Below are positions 49,260 to 58,769 of a stretch of DNA of 64,000 bases, one piece after another (the first letter of the stretch is position 1; each line of letters begins with the position of its first letter). The position numbers and the translations under genes were made by a program. This DNA comes from Campylobacter_A concisus_Y (GTDB lineage Bacteria; Campylobacterota; Campylobacteria; Campylobacterales; Campylobacteraceae), in the NCBI RefSeq assembly GCF_902460415.1, contig NZ_CABPTY010000001.1:366655-430654 (forward strand), in the 5' to 3' direction. The notes under the pieces were generated by a model. It did no database searches and was not told the origin of the DNA. It saw only the letters and a list, made by a program, of their open reading frames with translations.

Positions 49260-51677
49260 TTGCAAATAAACGAAAATAAAGGCTTCCCAACTGAGATCCC
49301 TATCATCGTTGAGGACGAGCTATTTTTATATCCATTTATGATAACACCGCTTTTTTTAAGCGACGAAGAAAATTTAAAAGCGCTTGAACTTGCCATACAA
49401 GGAGAAACGCCGATCCTTGTCGTGCCTACAAAGCCACAGCAAGACGGCGCTAGAGACTTTGACGGCATATATGACGCAGGCGTTATCGGCACGATAATGC
49501 GCCGTGTGCCACTGCCTGACGGACGCGTAAAAGTGCTATTTCAGGGCATCGACAAGGGTAGAATTTTAAAACAATCAGGCATAAATCCGCTCCGTGGTAT
49601 CGTCGATATGCTCCACGTCAAGCGCCCATCACAGGTCAAAACTGACGCGCTAATCGTTGTTTTAAGAGAAAAAGTAAGAGAGCTTTCGCAGTTTAGCCAC
49701 TTTTTCCCGCCTGATCTTTTAAAAACGATCGAAGAGAGTGCCGAAGCGATCAGAGTTTGCGACCTAGTCTCAAGCGCACTTCGTCTAAAAAAACAGATCG
49801 CTTATAGCTTTTTTGTCGAAGAAAATTTAGAGCAGCGCCTACTAAAGCTCATCGACTACGTTATCGAAGAGATCGAGGCAAACAAGCTTCAAAAAGAGAT
49901 AAAAAATAAGGTCCATTCAAAGATCGACAAGACAAACAAAGAGTACTTTTTAAAAGAGCAGCTAAAGCAAATTCAAGCTGAGCTTGGAGCGGACACGAGC
50001 CGAGAAGAGGAGCTTGAAGAGTATAATAAAAAGCTTGATGCGAAGAAGAAATTTATGGCTGAGGACGCCTATAAAGAGATCAAAAAACAAATAGATAAGC
50101 TCTCTCGCATGCACCCAGACTCAGCCGACGCAAACACCTTGCAAAGCTACCTTGACTGGGTACTTGAAATTCCATTTGAAAATGTAGCTAAGAAAAAGTC
50201 ATCTATCACCGAAGTGAGCAAGCACCTAAATGCCGATCACTACAGCTTAGAGAAGCCAAAAGAGCGCATAGAGGAGTATTTTGCATTGCGTGAGCTTTTG
50301 GAGCTTAGAGGAGTTGGTGAGAAGGTAAATAATGGCGCCATTTTATGCTTTGCAGGCCCTCCAGGCGTGGGCAAAACAAGCCTTGCAAACTCGATCGCAA
50401 AGGCGCTAAAGCGTGAGCTAGTCAGGATCGCACTTGGCGGACTTGAGGATGTAAACGAACTAAGAGGCCACCGCCGCACCTATATAGGCGCTATGCCGGG
50501 CCGCATCGTGCAAGGGCTCATAGAAGCCAAGCAGATGAATCCAGTAGTTGTGTTAGATGAGATCGACAAGGTTGGCAGAAGCTACAGAGGCGATCCGACC
50601 GCTGTTTTACTTGAAATTTTAGACCCAGAGCAAAATAATAAATTTAGAGATTACTACCTAAATTTCAACATCGATCTTAGCAAGATCATCTTCATCGCCA
50701 CAGCAAATGACGTGAGTATGATACCAGCCGCACTTCGAGACAGAATGGAGTTTATCGAGCTTAGCTCATATACCCCACAAGAGAAATTTGAGATCGCTAA
50801 AAAATATCTTTTGCCTCAAGAGCTTAAAAAACACGGACTAAAACCAAGCGATGTAAGTATCAGCAAAGAAGCACTTGAGCTAATTATCAGTGACTACACA
50901 AGAGAGAGTGGTGTGCGAAATTTACGCCGCAGGATCGCTGACATACTAAGAAAAGTCGCCAAAAATATCCTCACCAAAAAGAATGAGGGCAAGATCAGCA
51001 TCACGGCTAAAAATTTAAAAGAGTTTTTAGAGAAAAAGGTCTATGAGATCGAGCCAGCGGATAAAAAAGACCAGATCGGACTAGTAAATGGCCTCGCGTG
51101 GACGAGCGTTGGTGGTGACGTGCTAAGGATCGAAGCTATCAGGATCCAAGGCAAAGGCAATATGCAGATCACCGGTCAGCTAGGCGATGTGATGAAAGAG
51201 AGCGCTCATATCGCATTTAGCGTGGTAAAAGTACTGATCGATAACAAAAAACTAAAAGTGCCGATGGCTATCGTGCCAAAACTAGATGATGATAAGCGCA
51301 AGCTCGAAGCCAGCGACGTTTATAGACGCTACGACCTTCACTTGCACGTGCCAGAGGGTGCGGTGCCAAAAGATGGTCCAAGCGCTGGCATCACGATGGC
51401 AACTGCTATTGCATCGATACTAACCGACACGAAGGTCAAACACGACATCGCAATGACTGGTGAGATTACACTAACGGGTAGAGTTCTGCCGATCGGTGGT
51501 CTAAAAGAGAAGCTCATCGCCGCTCACAAAGCTGGCATCAAAACAGCTCTGATACCTCGCAAAAACTACGACCGCGATCTTGTCGACATCCCAGCTGAGG
51601 TAAAAGCTGATATTAAGATCATCGCTGTAGATACGATCGATGATGTTCTAAAAAACGCTCTTGTAACTAAAAAATAA
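49260..51677 (+). CDS. lon: ATP-dependent protease Lon
   Basis: The 805-residue cytoplasmic AAA+ protease degrades damaged and regulatory proteins. The N-terminal LON domain covers about residues 1-200. Walker A is GPPGVGKTS (near 365), Walker B is VVLDEIDKVG, and the C-terminal serine-lysine dyad is in KDGPSAGI (near 700) and GLKEKLIAA. The start is TTG after AGGAG. It is coexpressed with bamD, and a hairpin ends the unit at 51684-51717. Confidence 0.97.
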   Translation: MQINENKGFPTEIPIIVEDELFLYPFMITPLFLSDEENLKALELAIQGETPILVVPTKPQQDGARDFDGIYDAGVIGTIMRRVPLPDGRVKVLFQGIDKGRILKQSGINPLRGIVDMLHVKRPSQVKTDALIVVLREKVRELSQFSHFFPPDLLKTIEESAEAIRVCDLVSSALRLKKQIAYSFFVEENLEQRLLKLIDYVIEEIEANKLQKEIKNKVHSKIDKTNKEYFLKEQLKQIQAELGADTSREEELEEYNKKLDAKKKFMAEDAYKEIKKQIDKLSRMHPDSADANTLQSYLDWVLEIPFENVAKKKSSITEVSKHLNADHYSLEKPKERIEEYFALRELLELRGVGEKVNNGAILCFAGPPGVGKTSLANSIAKALKRELVRIALGGLEDVNELRGHRRTYIGAMPGRIVQGLIEAKQMNPVVVLDEIDKVGRSYRGDPTAVLLEILDPEQNNKFRDYYLNFNIDLSKIIFIATANDVSMIPAALRDRMEFIELSSYTPQEKFEIAKKYLLPQELKKHGLKPSDVSISKEALELIISDYTRESGVRNLRRRIADILRKVAKNILTKKNEGKISITAKNLKEFLEKKVYEIEPADKKDQIGLVNGLAWTSVGGDVLRIEAIRIQGKGNMQITGQLGDVMKESAHIAFSVVKVLIDNKKLKVPMAIVPKLDDDKRKLEASDVYRRYDLHLHVPEGAVPKDGPSAGITMATAIASILTDTKVKHDIAMTGEITLTGRVLPIGGLKEKLIAAHKAGIKTALIPRKNYDRDLVDIPAEVKADIKIIAVDTIDDVLKNALVTKK

Positions 51678-51683
51678 TCCAAA

Positions 51684-51725
51684 TCCTAGCCCCATTTAGC
51701 CTTGCTTAGGGCTAGGAAATTTTCA
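51684..51725 (+). terminator. Terminator after lon
   Basis: TCCTAGCCC (51684-51692) and GGGCTAGGA (51709-51717) form a 9-bp stem with a 16-nt loop, 6 nt after the lon stop, followed by AATTTTCA. Confidence 0.65.
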
Positions 51726-51792
51726 TAAATATATTACGAAGTAAAAATTTAGGCTAGCTTGTTTACTCTTGAATAAAAAATAAATTTTAAAA

Positions 51793-51832
51793 CTTTGTAA
51801 GATATTTTCATAAAAATTTAGATCTTACAAAG
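51793..51832 (-). terminator. Long-loop inverted repeat, probable ogt terminator
   Basis: CTTTGTAAGAT (51793-51803) and ATCTTACAAAG (51822-51832) are perfect 11-bp arms with an 18-nt loop, 56 nt past the ogt stop. On the minus strand TTTTAAAATTTATTTTTT follows, which fits a terminator. The rest of the 210-nt lon-ogt gap shows no gene. Confidence 0.55.
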
Positions 51833-51887
51833 CTCGCTGCTAAATTTAGAGCCGTGATGTGCTCTTAAAATTTGCTGTAAATTTTAG

Positions 51888-52346
51888 CTATTTATGCTTT
51901 GCTTCATGCTCTAAAAGCCAAATTTTAGTTGGCAGACCATCTCCGCCGGAGTATCCGCCAAGTCCGCTACTAGCTAGCACTCTGTGGCAAGGGACGATGA
52001 TAGGCACTGGATTTTTAGCATTGGCTGATCCTGCTGCACGGCAAGCTTTTTTATTGCCAGCAGCAAGCGCAAGAGCCGAGTACGTAGTCGTTTGGCCGTA
52101 TGGTATTTTTTGTAAATTTTCATAAATTTTAGCTCTAAATGATGTCGTTTTTATATCAAGCCTTACGCTAAATTTTTTAAGCTTGCCATTAAAATAAGCC
52201 TCTAGCTCATTCAAGCAAAGCTTTAAATTTTCATCTTTTACCGCTATTTTTTCAAATTTATCTACAAAATTTATCTCACAAATTCCATTTTCGCTAGCGA
52301 TGATCTCCAAAATTCCGATAGGCGATTTTAGGTAAGCTTTTGACAC
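51888..52346 (-). CDS. ogt: Methylated-DNA--protein-cysteine methyltransferase
   Basis: The protein of about 152 residues removes alkyl groups from O6-alkylguanine onto its own cysteine. The active site VPCHRVLASSGLGGYSGGDGLPTK holds that Cys, preceded by IPYGQTTTYSALA, the DNA-binding helix. I place the start at GTG 52344-52346, seven nt after AAGGAG; upstream codons are open but lack homology. It is divergent from acnB. Confidence 0.92.
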   Translation of the reverse strand: MSKAYLKSPIGILEIIASENGICEINFVDKFEKIAVKDENLKLCLNELEAYFNGKLKKFSVRLDIKTTSFRAKIYENLQKIPYGQTTTYSALALAAGNKKACRAAGSANAKNPVPIIVPCHRVLASSGLGGYSGGDGLPTKIWLLEHEAKHK

Positions 52347-52474
52347 ATTTGCTCCTTGAAATTTGAAATTTTGGGCAAATTTTACTTTAGTTTGTTTTGC
52401 TTTTTGATAAAATGCAAGCAAAACTAGCGATTTTTAGACCAAAAATAACGAGCAAAAAACCACAAAGGAATTTT

Positions 52475-55060
52475 ATGAGCTTTTTTACCGACTACAAAAA
52501 ACACGTGAGCGAGCGAGAAAAAGAGGGCGTGCCACCGCTTGCGCTAAATGCCAAGCAAACAAGTGAAGTTTGCGAGCTAATAAAGTTTGCCAGCAAGTCT
52601 AGTGGCGATGAAAAGGCGCAAAGCGAGCTAAAATTTCTTATAAGTTTGCTTGAAACTCGCATCAATCCTGGCGTTGATGATGCTGCAAAGATAAAGGCAA
52701 ACTTTCTTGGTGAAGTGATAGATGGACTTGCTGTTGGCGGTCTTGACGCTATGCGTGCCATTAAAATTTTAGGCAAGATGCTTGGCGGATACAATGTAGA
52801 AATTTTGGTGCGAGCTCTAAAAAATAGCGACGAAACTATCGCAAGCACTGCCGCAAATGAGCTAAAAAATATTATCCTGGTGCATGAATATTTTGACGAG
52901 ATGGTAAAACTAAGTAGCAACAATAAATTTGCAAAAGAGGTGCTTGTTTCTTGGGCAAATGCAGAGTGGTTTACGCATAAAAAGCCAATTGAAGCCTGTA
53001 TAAACGCTGTCGTTTTTAAGGTACCAGGTGAGACAAATACTGATGACCTAAGTCCAGCGAGCGAGGCATATACAAGGGCTGATATACCACTTCATGCAAA
53101 AGCAATGCTTGTAAAAAAGATGCCTGAGGCTCTAGAAATTTTAAAAGAACTTAAAGCTCGTGGTAAAAAAGTGGCGTATGTTGGCGACGTAGTTGGCACT
53201 GGCAGCAGCAGAAAGAGTGGTATAAACTCGATCCAGTGGCATTTGGGCGATGAGATAGAGGGTGTGCCAAACAAAAAAACGGGCGGCATCGTGATTGGCA
53301 CGACCATAGCTCCGATATTTTTTAACACAGCAGAAGACAGCGGTGCGTTGCCGATAGTTGCAAATGTAAATGAGCTTGAGATGGGCGATGAGATAGAAAT
53401 TTATCCATTTAAAGGCGAAATTTATAAGCTTATTGGCGGCGAGAAAAAACTCGTGGCAAATTTCAAACTAAACCCAAATACTCTAAGTGATGAGATAAGA
53501 GCAGGTGGTAGGATACCGCTTATGATAGGACGCCAAGTGACCAAAAAGGCTAGAGAAGCACTTGGGTTAGGCGAGGAGCAAATTTTTATAAAGCCAGACC
53601 AGCCAAAGGAGCAGAGCGGTGGCTATACGCTGGCTCAAAAGATGGTCGGCAAGGCTTGCGGCGTAGCTGGTGTTAGAGCTGTGGCTTATGTGGAGCCAGA
53701 AATTTTAACTGTTGGCTCGCAAGATACAACAGGGCCGATGACTAGAGATGAGATAAAAGAGCTTGCTAGCCTTAGTTTTGGGGCGGATTTTGTTCTGCAA
53801 AGCTTTTGCCACACGGCCGCTTATCCAAAGCCAAGTGATCTTGTGATGCATAAGAGCTTGCCAAAATTTATAAATTTACGTGGCGGCGTGAGTCTAAAGC
53901 CAGGTGATGGCGTCATCCACTCGTGGCTAAACCGCATGGTACTACCTGATACGGTGGGCACTGGCGGCGATAGTCACACGAGATTTCCTATTGGCATTAG
54001 TTTTCCAGCTGGAAGTGGTCTAGTAGCGTTTGCAGCGGTACTTGGAATGATGCCACTAAATATGCCAGAGTCGGTTTTGATCAAATTTAAAGGCGAGCTA
54101 AAAGAGGGCGTGACGCTTAGGGATCTTGTAAATGCGATACCGTATTTTGCCATTAAAAAAGGGCTTTTAAGCGTTGAGAAGAAAAATAAAAAGAACGTTT
54201 TTGCGGGTAAAATTTTAGAGATAGAAGGGCTTGAGAGTCTAAAAGTAGAGCAGGCGTTTGAACTAAGTGACGCTTCTGCTGAACGCTCGGCCGCAGCTTG
54301 CGTGGTAAATTTAAGCGAGGCTAGCGTTGTGGAGTATGTTCGCTCAAACATTGCGCTAATAGATGCAATGATAAAAGCTGGTTACGAAAGCCGTGAGACT
54401 CTGCTTAGACGAAAAGAAAAAATGCAAAAATGGCTTGAAAATCCAACTCTTTTAAGAGCCGATAAAGATGCAAAATACGCTGAAATTTTGGAGATCGATT
54501 TATCGCAGATAGATGAGCCGATTTTGGCGTGTCCAAATGACCCGGACGATGTGGCAACACTAAGTGAAATTTTAGCTGATAACAAAAGAGTGCATAAAAT
54601 CGATGAAGTTTTTGTGGGAAGCTGTATGACAAATATCGGCCATTACAGGGCGCTTGCTAGAATTTTGGAGCATGAGAGCAAGCTTACAACTAGGCTTTGG
54701 ATCGCGCCGCCGACAAAGATGGATAAAAGCACACTTGAAGATGAAGGCGTTTATGAAATTTTTAAAAGATTAAACGCAAGGACAGAGGTGCCAGGCTGCT
54801 CGCTTTGTATGGGTAATCAAGCAAGAGTAAATGACAATGCAGTGGTATTTTCTACTTCAACTAGAAATTTTGATAACAGAATGGGAATGGGCGCAAGGGT
54901 CTATCTAGGAAGTGCCGAACTAGCCGCCGTTTGTGCACTACTTGGACGTTTACCAAGCGTAGATGAATATAAAAAGATAGTAAAAGATAGTCTTAGCTTA
55001 AATAAAGATGAAATTTATAAATATCTAAATTTTAATGAAATAAGCGAGTTTAGTATATAA
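52475..55060 (+). CDS. acnB: Aconitate hydratase B
   Basis: The 861-residue [4Fe-4S] enzyme of the citric acid cycle converts citrate to isocitrate. The start is ATG at 52475 (MSFFTDYKKHVSEREKEG) with AAAGGA upstream; a 26-codon extension exists but is not conserved. Cluster cysteines are visible in FVGSCMTNIGHY and CSLCMGNQ, with the third in QSFCHTAAY. The B-type domain order (HEAT-like first, swivel domain at about 170-370) is as in AcnB. It is a likely iron-responsive RNA-binding protein when the cluster is lost. Confidence 0.96.
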   Translation: MSFFTDYKKHVSEREKEGVPPLALNAKQTSEVCELIKFASKSSGDEKAQSELKFLISLLETRINPGVDDAAKIKANFLGEVIDGLAVGGLDAMRAIKILGKMLGGYNVEILVRALKNSDETIASTAANELKNIILVHEYFDEMVKLSSNNKFAKEVLVSWANAEWFTHKKPIEACINAVVFKVPGETNTDDLSPASEAYTRADIPLHAKAMLVKKMPEALEILKELKARGKKVAYVGDVVGTGSSRKSGINSIQWHLGDEIEGVPNKKTGGIVIGTTIAPIFFNTAEDSGALPIVANVNELEMGDEIEIYPFKGEIYKLIGGEKKLVANFKLNPNTLSDEIRAGGRIPLMIGRQVTKKAREALGLGEEQIFIKPDQPKEQSGGYTLAQKMVGKACGVAGVRAVAYVEPEILTVGSQDTTGPMTRDEIKELASLSFGADFVLQSFCHTAAYPKPSDLVMHKSLPKFINLRGGVSLKPGDGVIHSWLNRMVLPDTVGTGGDSHTRFPIGISFPAGSGLVAFAAVLGMMPLNMPESVLIKFKGELKEGVTLRDLVNAIPYFAIKKGLLSVEKKNKKNVFAGKILEIEGLESLKVEQAFELSDASAERSAAACVVNLSEASVVEYVRSNIALIDAMIKAGYESRETLLRRKEKMQKWLENPTLLRADKDAKYAEILEIDLSQIDEPILACPNDPDDVATLSEILADNKRVHKIDEVFVGSCMTNIGHYRALARILEHESKLTTRLWIAPPTKMDKSTLEDEGVYEIFKRLNARTEVPGCSLCMGNQARVNDNAVVFSTSTRNFDNRMGMGARVYLGSAELAAVCALLGRLPSVDEYKKIVKDSLSLNKDEIYKYLNFNEISEFSI

Positions 55061-55063
55061 ATT

Positions 55064-55072
55064 TGTTACAAT
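55064..55072 (+). promoter_or_regulatory. Extended -10 promoter for the ankyrin-repeat gene
   Basis: TGT-TACAAT (TG 55064-55065, hexamer 55067-55072) lies 25 nt before the ATG at 55097, just after the acnB stop at 55058-55060. AAGGA follows as ribosome site. Confidence 0.5.
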
Positions 55073-55096
55073 ATCGCGAAATTTTAAGGAGCGTTG

Positions 55097-56308
55097 ATGA
55101 AAAAAGTAGTTTTTTTTCTCTTTTTTAGCGTTTGTTTTTTTATAAATTTACACGCTTTAGAATGCAGTGATCTTGCAAAAAAAGAGAGCTTTAAAACTAC
55201 TCCAAACGATCTTGCTTATGCGAATGAGGGGCTATTTTACTGTGATGGTTCGCTTTTAAACTTAAAAGAGGTGAAAGAGCTTTTTGAGGCGAGTGTGGCT
55301 ATTAGAAGTGAGTCTCAAAGCTGCGTTGGTGATAGAGTTTATAAAGAAAATTTAAACAAGCTTAGATGGCTTTTGCTAAAAGCGTCATTTGCTCCCGAGT
55401 TTTATCAAAAAGAGCTTGCAAAGCCAGAGGTTGCTGAGAGCGAAAAAGATGCTAGAATGGAGTATCTTAGATACTGGGCAAACGAGAGCTTATTTAATTT
55501 TTTAAAATATAAAAAATTTACAGAAGCTTACAAAAACGCTCAAACTCCGCTTGTGAAATTTTATGAAAGCCTTGGACTTGATACGCCAAGTGCCGCTTAC
55601 TACGCAACTAGCGTGGTAAATGAGTTTTTGACTTTTGGTGTCGGTAAAAGTGTAAATAAAGCTAAAATTTTAACACCTGAGCAAAATATGATGGCACAAA
55701 GGATAAATTCCGATGAGCTAGCAAATTTACTCTACTCGAAAAATTTTAGTACCGCTGAGCTTACAAATTTGCTTAATATCGCACTTTTAAACGAAAAAAG
55801 TAGCGATATGATAAAAGAGATAATAAGACGTGGGGCCGATGTAAATTTGGGCGATGAGACACCGCTATTTTTTGCTTTAAAAAATATAGAAAATGTAAAA
55901 ATTTTACTTGCAAATAAAGCCGACGTAAATCACAAAAATTTCTTTGGAAAAAGTGTGCTTTTTTATGCTGTGCAGTTTAATGATAAGCCACTTTGCGAGC
56001 TTTTGCTAAAAAATGGCGCCAATGCAAACGAGAGCTACATAGACGAAAATGCCAAGATGAATATGATAAATTTGGGTATGACGCAAATTGAAGATACATG
56101 CGGTCTAGAGCATACAAATAGAAGCGTTTTTATGCATGCAGCAGCTCATGCAACGCCAGAAATTTTAAAGCTTTTGATGGATAATGGTGCTGATATTAAT
56201 GCCACTGATGACGCTGGATTTAATGCGCTTGACTATGCCATGAAAGAACAAAATGAAAAGACGATCAAATTTTTAGAAAATTTGGGTTTAAAGCCAAATT
56301 TCAATTAG
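55097..56308 (+). CDS. Exported ankyrin-repeat protein
   Basis: The 403-residue protein has a signal peptide (about residues 1-21, ending LHA) and a helical N-terminal domain with several cysteines (residues 22-220). About four ankyrin repeats follow, e.g. IKEIIRRGADVNLGDETPLFFAL, KSVLFYAVQFNDKPLCELLLKNGAN and MDNGADINATDDAGFNALDYAM. Export to the periplasm is implied. The ligand is unknown. The ATG at 55097 is preferred over TTG three bases earlier because of spacing to AAGGA. Confidence 0.85.
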   Translation: MKKVVFFLFFSVCFFINLHALECSDLAKKESFKTTPNDLAYANEGLFYCDGSLLNLKEVKELFEASVAIRSESQSCVGDRVYKENLNKLRWLLLKASFAPEFYQKELAKPEVAESEKDARMEYLRYWANESLFNFLKYKKFTEAYKNAQTPLVKFYESLGLDTPSAAYYATSVVNEFLTFGVGKSVNKAKILTPEQNMMAQRINSDELANLLYSKNFSTAELTNLLNIALLNEKSSDMIKEIIRRGADVNLGDETPLFFALKNIENVKILLANKADVNHKNFFGKSVLFYAVQFNDKPLCELLLKNGANANESYIDENAKMNMINLGMTQIEDTCGLEHTNRSVFMHAAAHATPEILKLLMDNGADINATDDAGFNALDYAMKEQNEKTIKFLENLGLKPNFN

Positions 56309-56316
56309 GAAAAACC

Positions 56317-57063
56317 ATGAAAAAGACAGCTTTTGTAACTGGTGCAACATCTGGATTTGGCGAGGCGATCGCCAGAAGACTCTCAAAAGAGGGCTACAAG
56401 ATAGTCGCTCTTGCAAGGCGCGAAGATAGGCTAAAGAAGCTTGCAAGCGAGCTTGGCGATACGCATATCATTGTAGCTGACATACGCGATAAAGAAGCTG
56501 TTTTTAAGGCGGTAGAGAGCCTGCCTGATAAATTTAAGGACATCGAAGTGCTTGTAAATAACGCTGGTATGGCGCTTGGACTTGAAAAGACAATAGATGC
56601 GAAAGTAGAGGACTTTGAGGCGATGATAGACACCAATGTCAAGGGTCTTATCTACTCGACAAAGGCGGTTTTACCACTACTTTACAAACAGGAAAAGGGC
56701 TATATATTTAACCTGGGTTCTACTGCTGGCTCATGGCCATATCCTGGAAGTAACGTTTATGGTGCTACAAAGGCCTTTGTGAAGCAGTTTAGCCTAAATT
56801 TAAGAAACGATCTAGTTGGTACAAATATCAGGGTGACAAACATTGAGCCTGGACTTTGTAAGACTGAATTTAGTGAGGTTAGGTTTAGGGGAGATAAGGC
56901 GAAGGCAGATAGTCTTTATGAAAATACAAATTTCATCACATCTGAGGATATCGCGACTATTTTGGTAAATTGTCTAAATATGCCTGGAAGTGTCAATATA
57001 AACAGAGTCGAAGTCATGGCAAATACGCAGACTTGGGCTGGACTTGCGATAGAAAAATTTTAA
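56317..57063 (+). CDS. Short-chain dehydrogenase/reductase (YdfG-like)
   Basis: The 248-residue cytoplasmic oxidoreductase has the Rossmann motif TGATSGFGEAIA (residues 9-20), the NNAGMALG motif, and the catalytic triad Ser (in GSTAGS), Tyr and Lys in YGATKAF. It looks like the YdfG group that reduces 3-hydroxypropionate semialdehyde or acts on serine and allo-threonine with NADP; the substrate is inferred. It lies 8 nt after the ankyrin gene and 9 nt before the antiporter gene. Confidence 0.9.
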   Translation: MKKTAFVTGATSGFGEAIARRLSKEGYKIVALARREDRLKKLASELGDTHIIVADIRDKEAVFKAVESLPDKFKDIEVLVNNAGMALGLEKTIDAKVEDFEAMIDTNVKGLIYSTKAVLPLLYKQEKGYIFNLGSTAGSWPYPGSNVYGATKAFVKQFSLNLRNDLVGTNIRVTNIEPGLCKTEFSEVRFRGDKAKADSLYENTNFITSEDIATILVNCLNMPGSVNINRVEVMANTQTWAGLAIEKF

Positions 57064-57072
57064 GGAGTTCTT

Positions 57073-58767
57073 GTGAGACAAATTTTATTATTACTTTTTT
57101 TTAGCGTTGCGCTTTTTGGTGTCGATCCAGAAGTGGCAAAGAGAAACGCTGAAATTTATGGCGTATTTACGCTTATACCACCTGTTGTGGCAATAGCACT
57201 CGCTTTTATCACAAAAGACGTTATATTGTCGCTATTTATAGGTGTTTTTAGCGGAACGTTTCTCATAAATATCATCAATGAAAACATCTTTATGGGTATC
57301 GTAAAAGGCTTTACAGGTATCGTTTCAAGGGTCGTTGAATCAATGGCTGATAAGACTGACTCAGGAATTTTACTTCAAGTGCTTTGTATCGGTGGTGTGG
57401 TCGCACTCATCACAAAAATGGGTGGTACAAAGGCGGTTGCTCTTTGGCTTAGTAAAAAGGCAAAAAGCGGCATTTCAGCTCAAATTTCAACATGGCTCAT
57501 GGGTATTTTTGTATTTTTCGATGACTACGCAAATGCCTTAATCGTTGGCCCTATCATGAGACCAATAAGTGATAAATTTAAAATAAGTCGCGAAAAGCTA
57601 GCTTTTATTATAGATGCTACTGCAGCACCGATCGCTGGTATTGCTATCATCTCGACATGGGTTGGGCTTGAGGTTTCACTCATCGAAAAGGGCTATGAGT
57701 TAGTTGGAGAGACTGGCGTTAATGCTTATTCTATATTTATCGAGACAATTCCATATAGATTTTATAACCTTTTTATACTATTTTTCATAGTTTGCACCGC
57801 CTTGATGCAGCGCGAATATGGCCCAATGCTATTAGCTGAAAGACGTGCTAGAAGAGGCGAGCTTCACTCAGGTAAAACTCAAATCCAAGATCTTGAAGAT
57901 AAAACACTTGAGCCAAAAGAGGGCGTGAAATTAAGCGCTGCAAATGCTGTTGTACCACTTCTTGTGCTGGTCATTGGTGCATTTACTAGTTTTTACTTTA
58001 GTGGTCTTGCTGCACTTGAGGGCGATGCTCTTAAAAATGCACTTGCTAATCCACTTTCATTTTCTACTTTTAAAGATACTTTTGGCGCAGCAGACTCGGC
58101 TACATCGCTATTTCAAGCAGCACTACTTGCTAGTATCGTAGCTATAACAATGGGTGTTTGGCGTAAAATTTTTGACGTAAAAGAGGCTATCAGTACATGG
58201 GTAAAGGGCTGGAAGACTATGATAATTACGGTTGTGATTTTGCTTCTTGCGTGGAGTCTTAGTGCTGTTATCAAAGAGCTTGGCACATCAAGATATTTGG
58301 TTTATCTATTAAGCTCTTCAACACCTAAATTTATATTACCAGTTGCTGTTTTTATCCTTGGTTCGTTTATTAGCTTCTCAACTGGAACGAGCTATGGTAC
58401 GATGGGAATTTTAATGCCTCTAGCTATCCCACTAGCTTACGCTGTCGGTAAAAACTACGGACTAGAGGGTGATGCGATGCATGCATATATGATCGTAAAT
58501 ATCTCAGGCGTGCTTACAGGCGCGATCTTTGGCGATCACTGCTCGCCGATCTCGGATACTACGATCCTCTCATCAATGGGCGCAGGATGTAACCATATCG
58601 ATCACGTATCGACTCAAATGGTCTATGCACTTAGTGTTTGTGCGGTTTGTGTGCTAGTTGGTTACTTACCGGTTGCATTTGGTCTTAGTGTTTGGCTAGC
58701 ACTTCCATGCGGATTTTTAGCGATTTGGGCATTAGTTAGATTTGTCGGTAAAAAGGTGGAAGCGTAA
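57073..58767 (+). CDS. NhaC-family Na+/H+ antiporter-like membrane protein
   Basis: The 564-residue protein has about twelve membrane segments and the NhaC/ion transporter domain: FFDDYANALIVGPIMRPISDK, STGTSYGTMGILMPLAIPL, and GAIFGDHCSPISDTTILSSMGAG, the last being a hallmark of this superfamily. Some relatives carry amino acids or dicarboxylates, so sodium-proton exchange is the best but not the only choice. GTG start after AAGGAG; a short leader-like first helix precedes the domain. Confidence 0.85.
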   Translation: MRQILLLLFFSVALFGVDPEVAKRNAEIYGVFTLIPPVVAIALAFITKDVILSLFIGVFSGTFLINIINENIFMGIVKGFTGIVSRVVESMADKTDSGILLQVLCIGGVVALITKMGGTKAVALWLSKKAKSGISAQISTWLMGIFVFFDDYANALIVGPIMRPISDKFKISREKLAFIIDATAAPIAGIAIISTWVGLEVSLIEKGYELVGETGVNAYSIFIETIPYRFYNLFILFFIVCTALMQREYGPMLLAERRARRGELHSGKTQIQDLEDKTLEPKEGVKLSAANAVVPLLVLVIGAFTSFYFSGLAALEGDALKNALANPLSFSTFKDTFGAADSATSLFQAALLASIVAITMGVWRKIFDVKEAISTWVKGWKTMIITVVILLLAWSLSAVIKELGTSRYLVYLLSSSTPKFILPVAVFILGSFISFSTGTSYGTMGILMPLAIPLAYAVGKNYGLEGDAMHAYMIVNISGVLTGAIFGDHCSPISDTTILSSMGAGCNHIDHVSTQMVYALSVCAVCVLVGYLPVAFGLSVWLALPCGFLAIWALVRFVGKKVEA

Positions 58768-58769
58768 AT

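Noticed and set aside
52397..52474. 26-codon extension of acnB
   Set aside because: The sequence is basic and not AcnB-like; ATG at 52475 has a ribosome site and begins the conserved domain.
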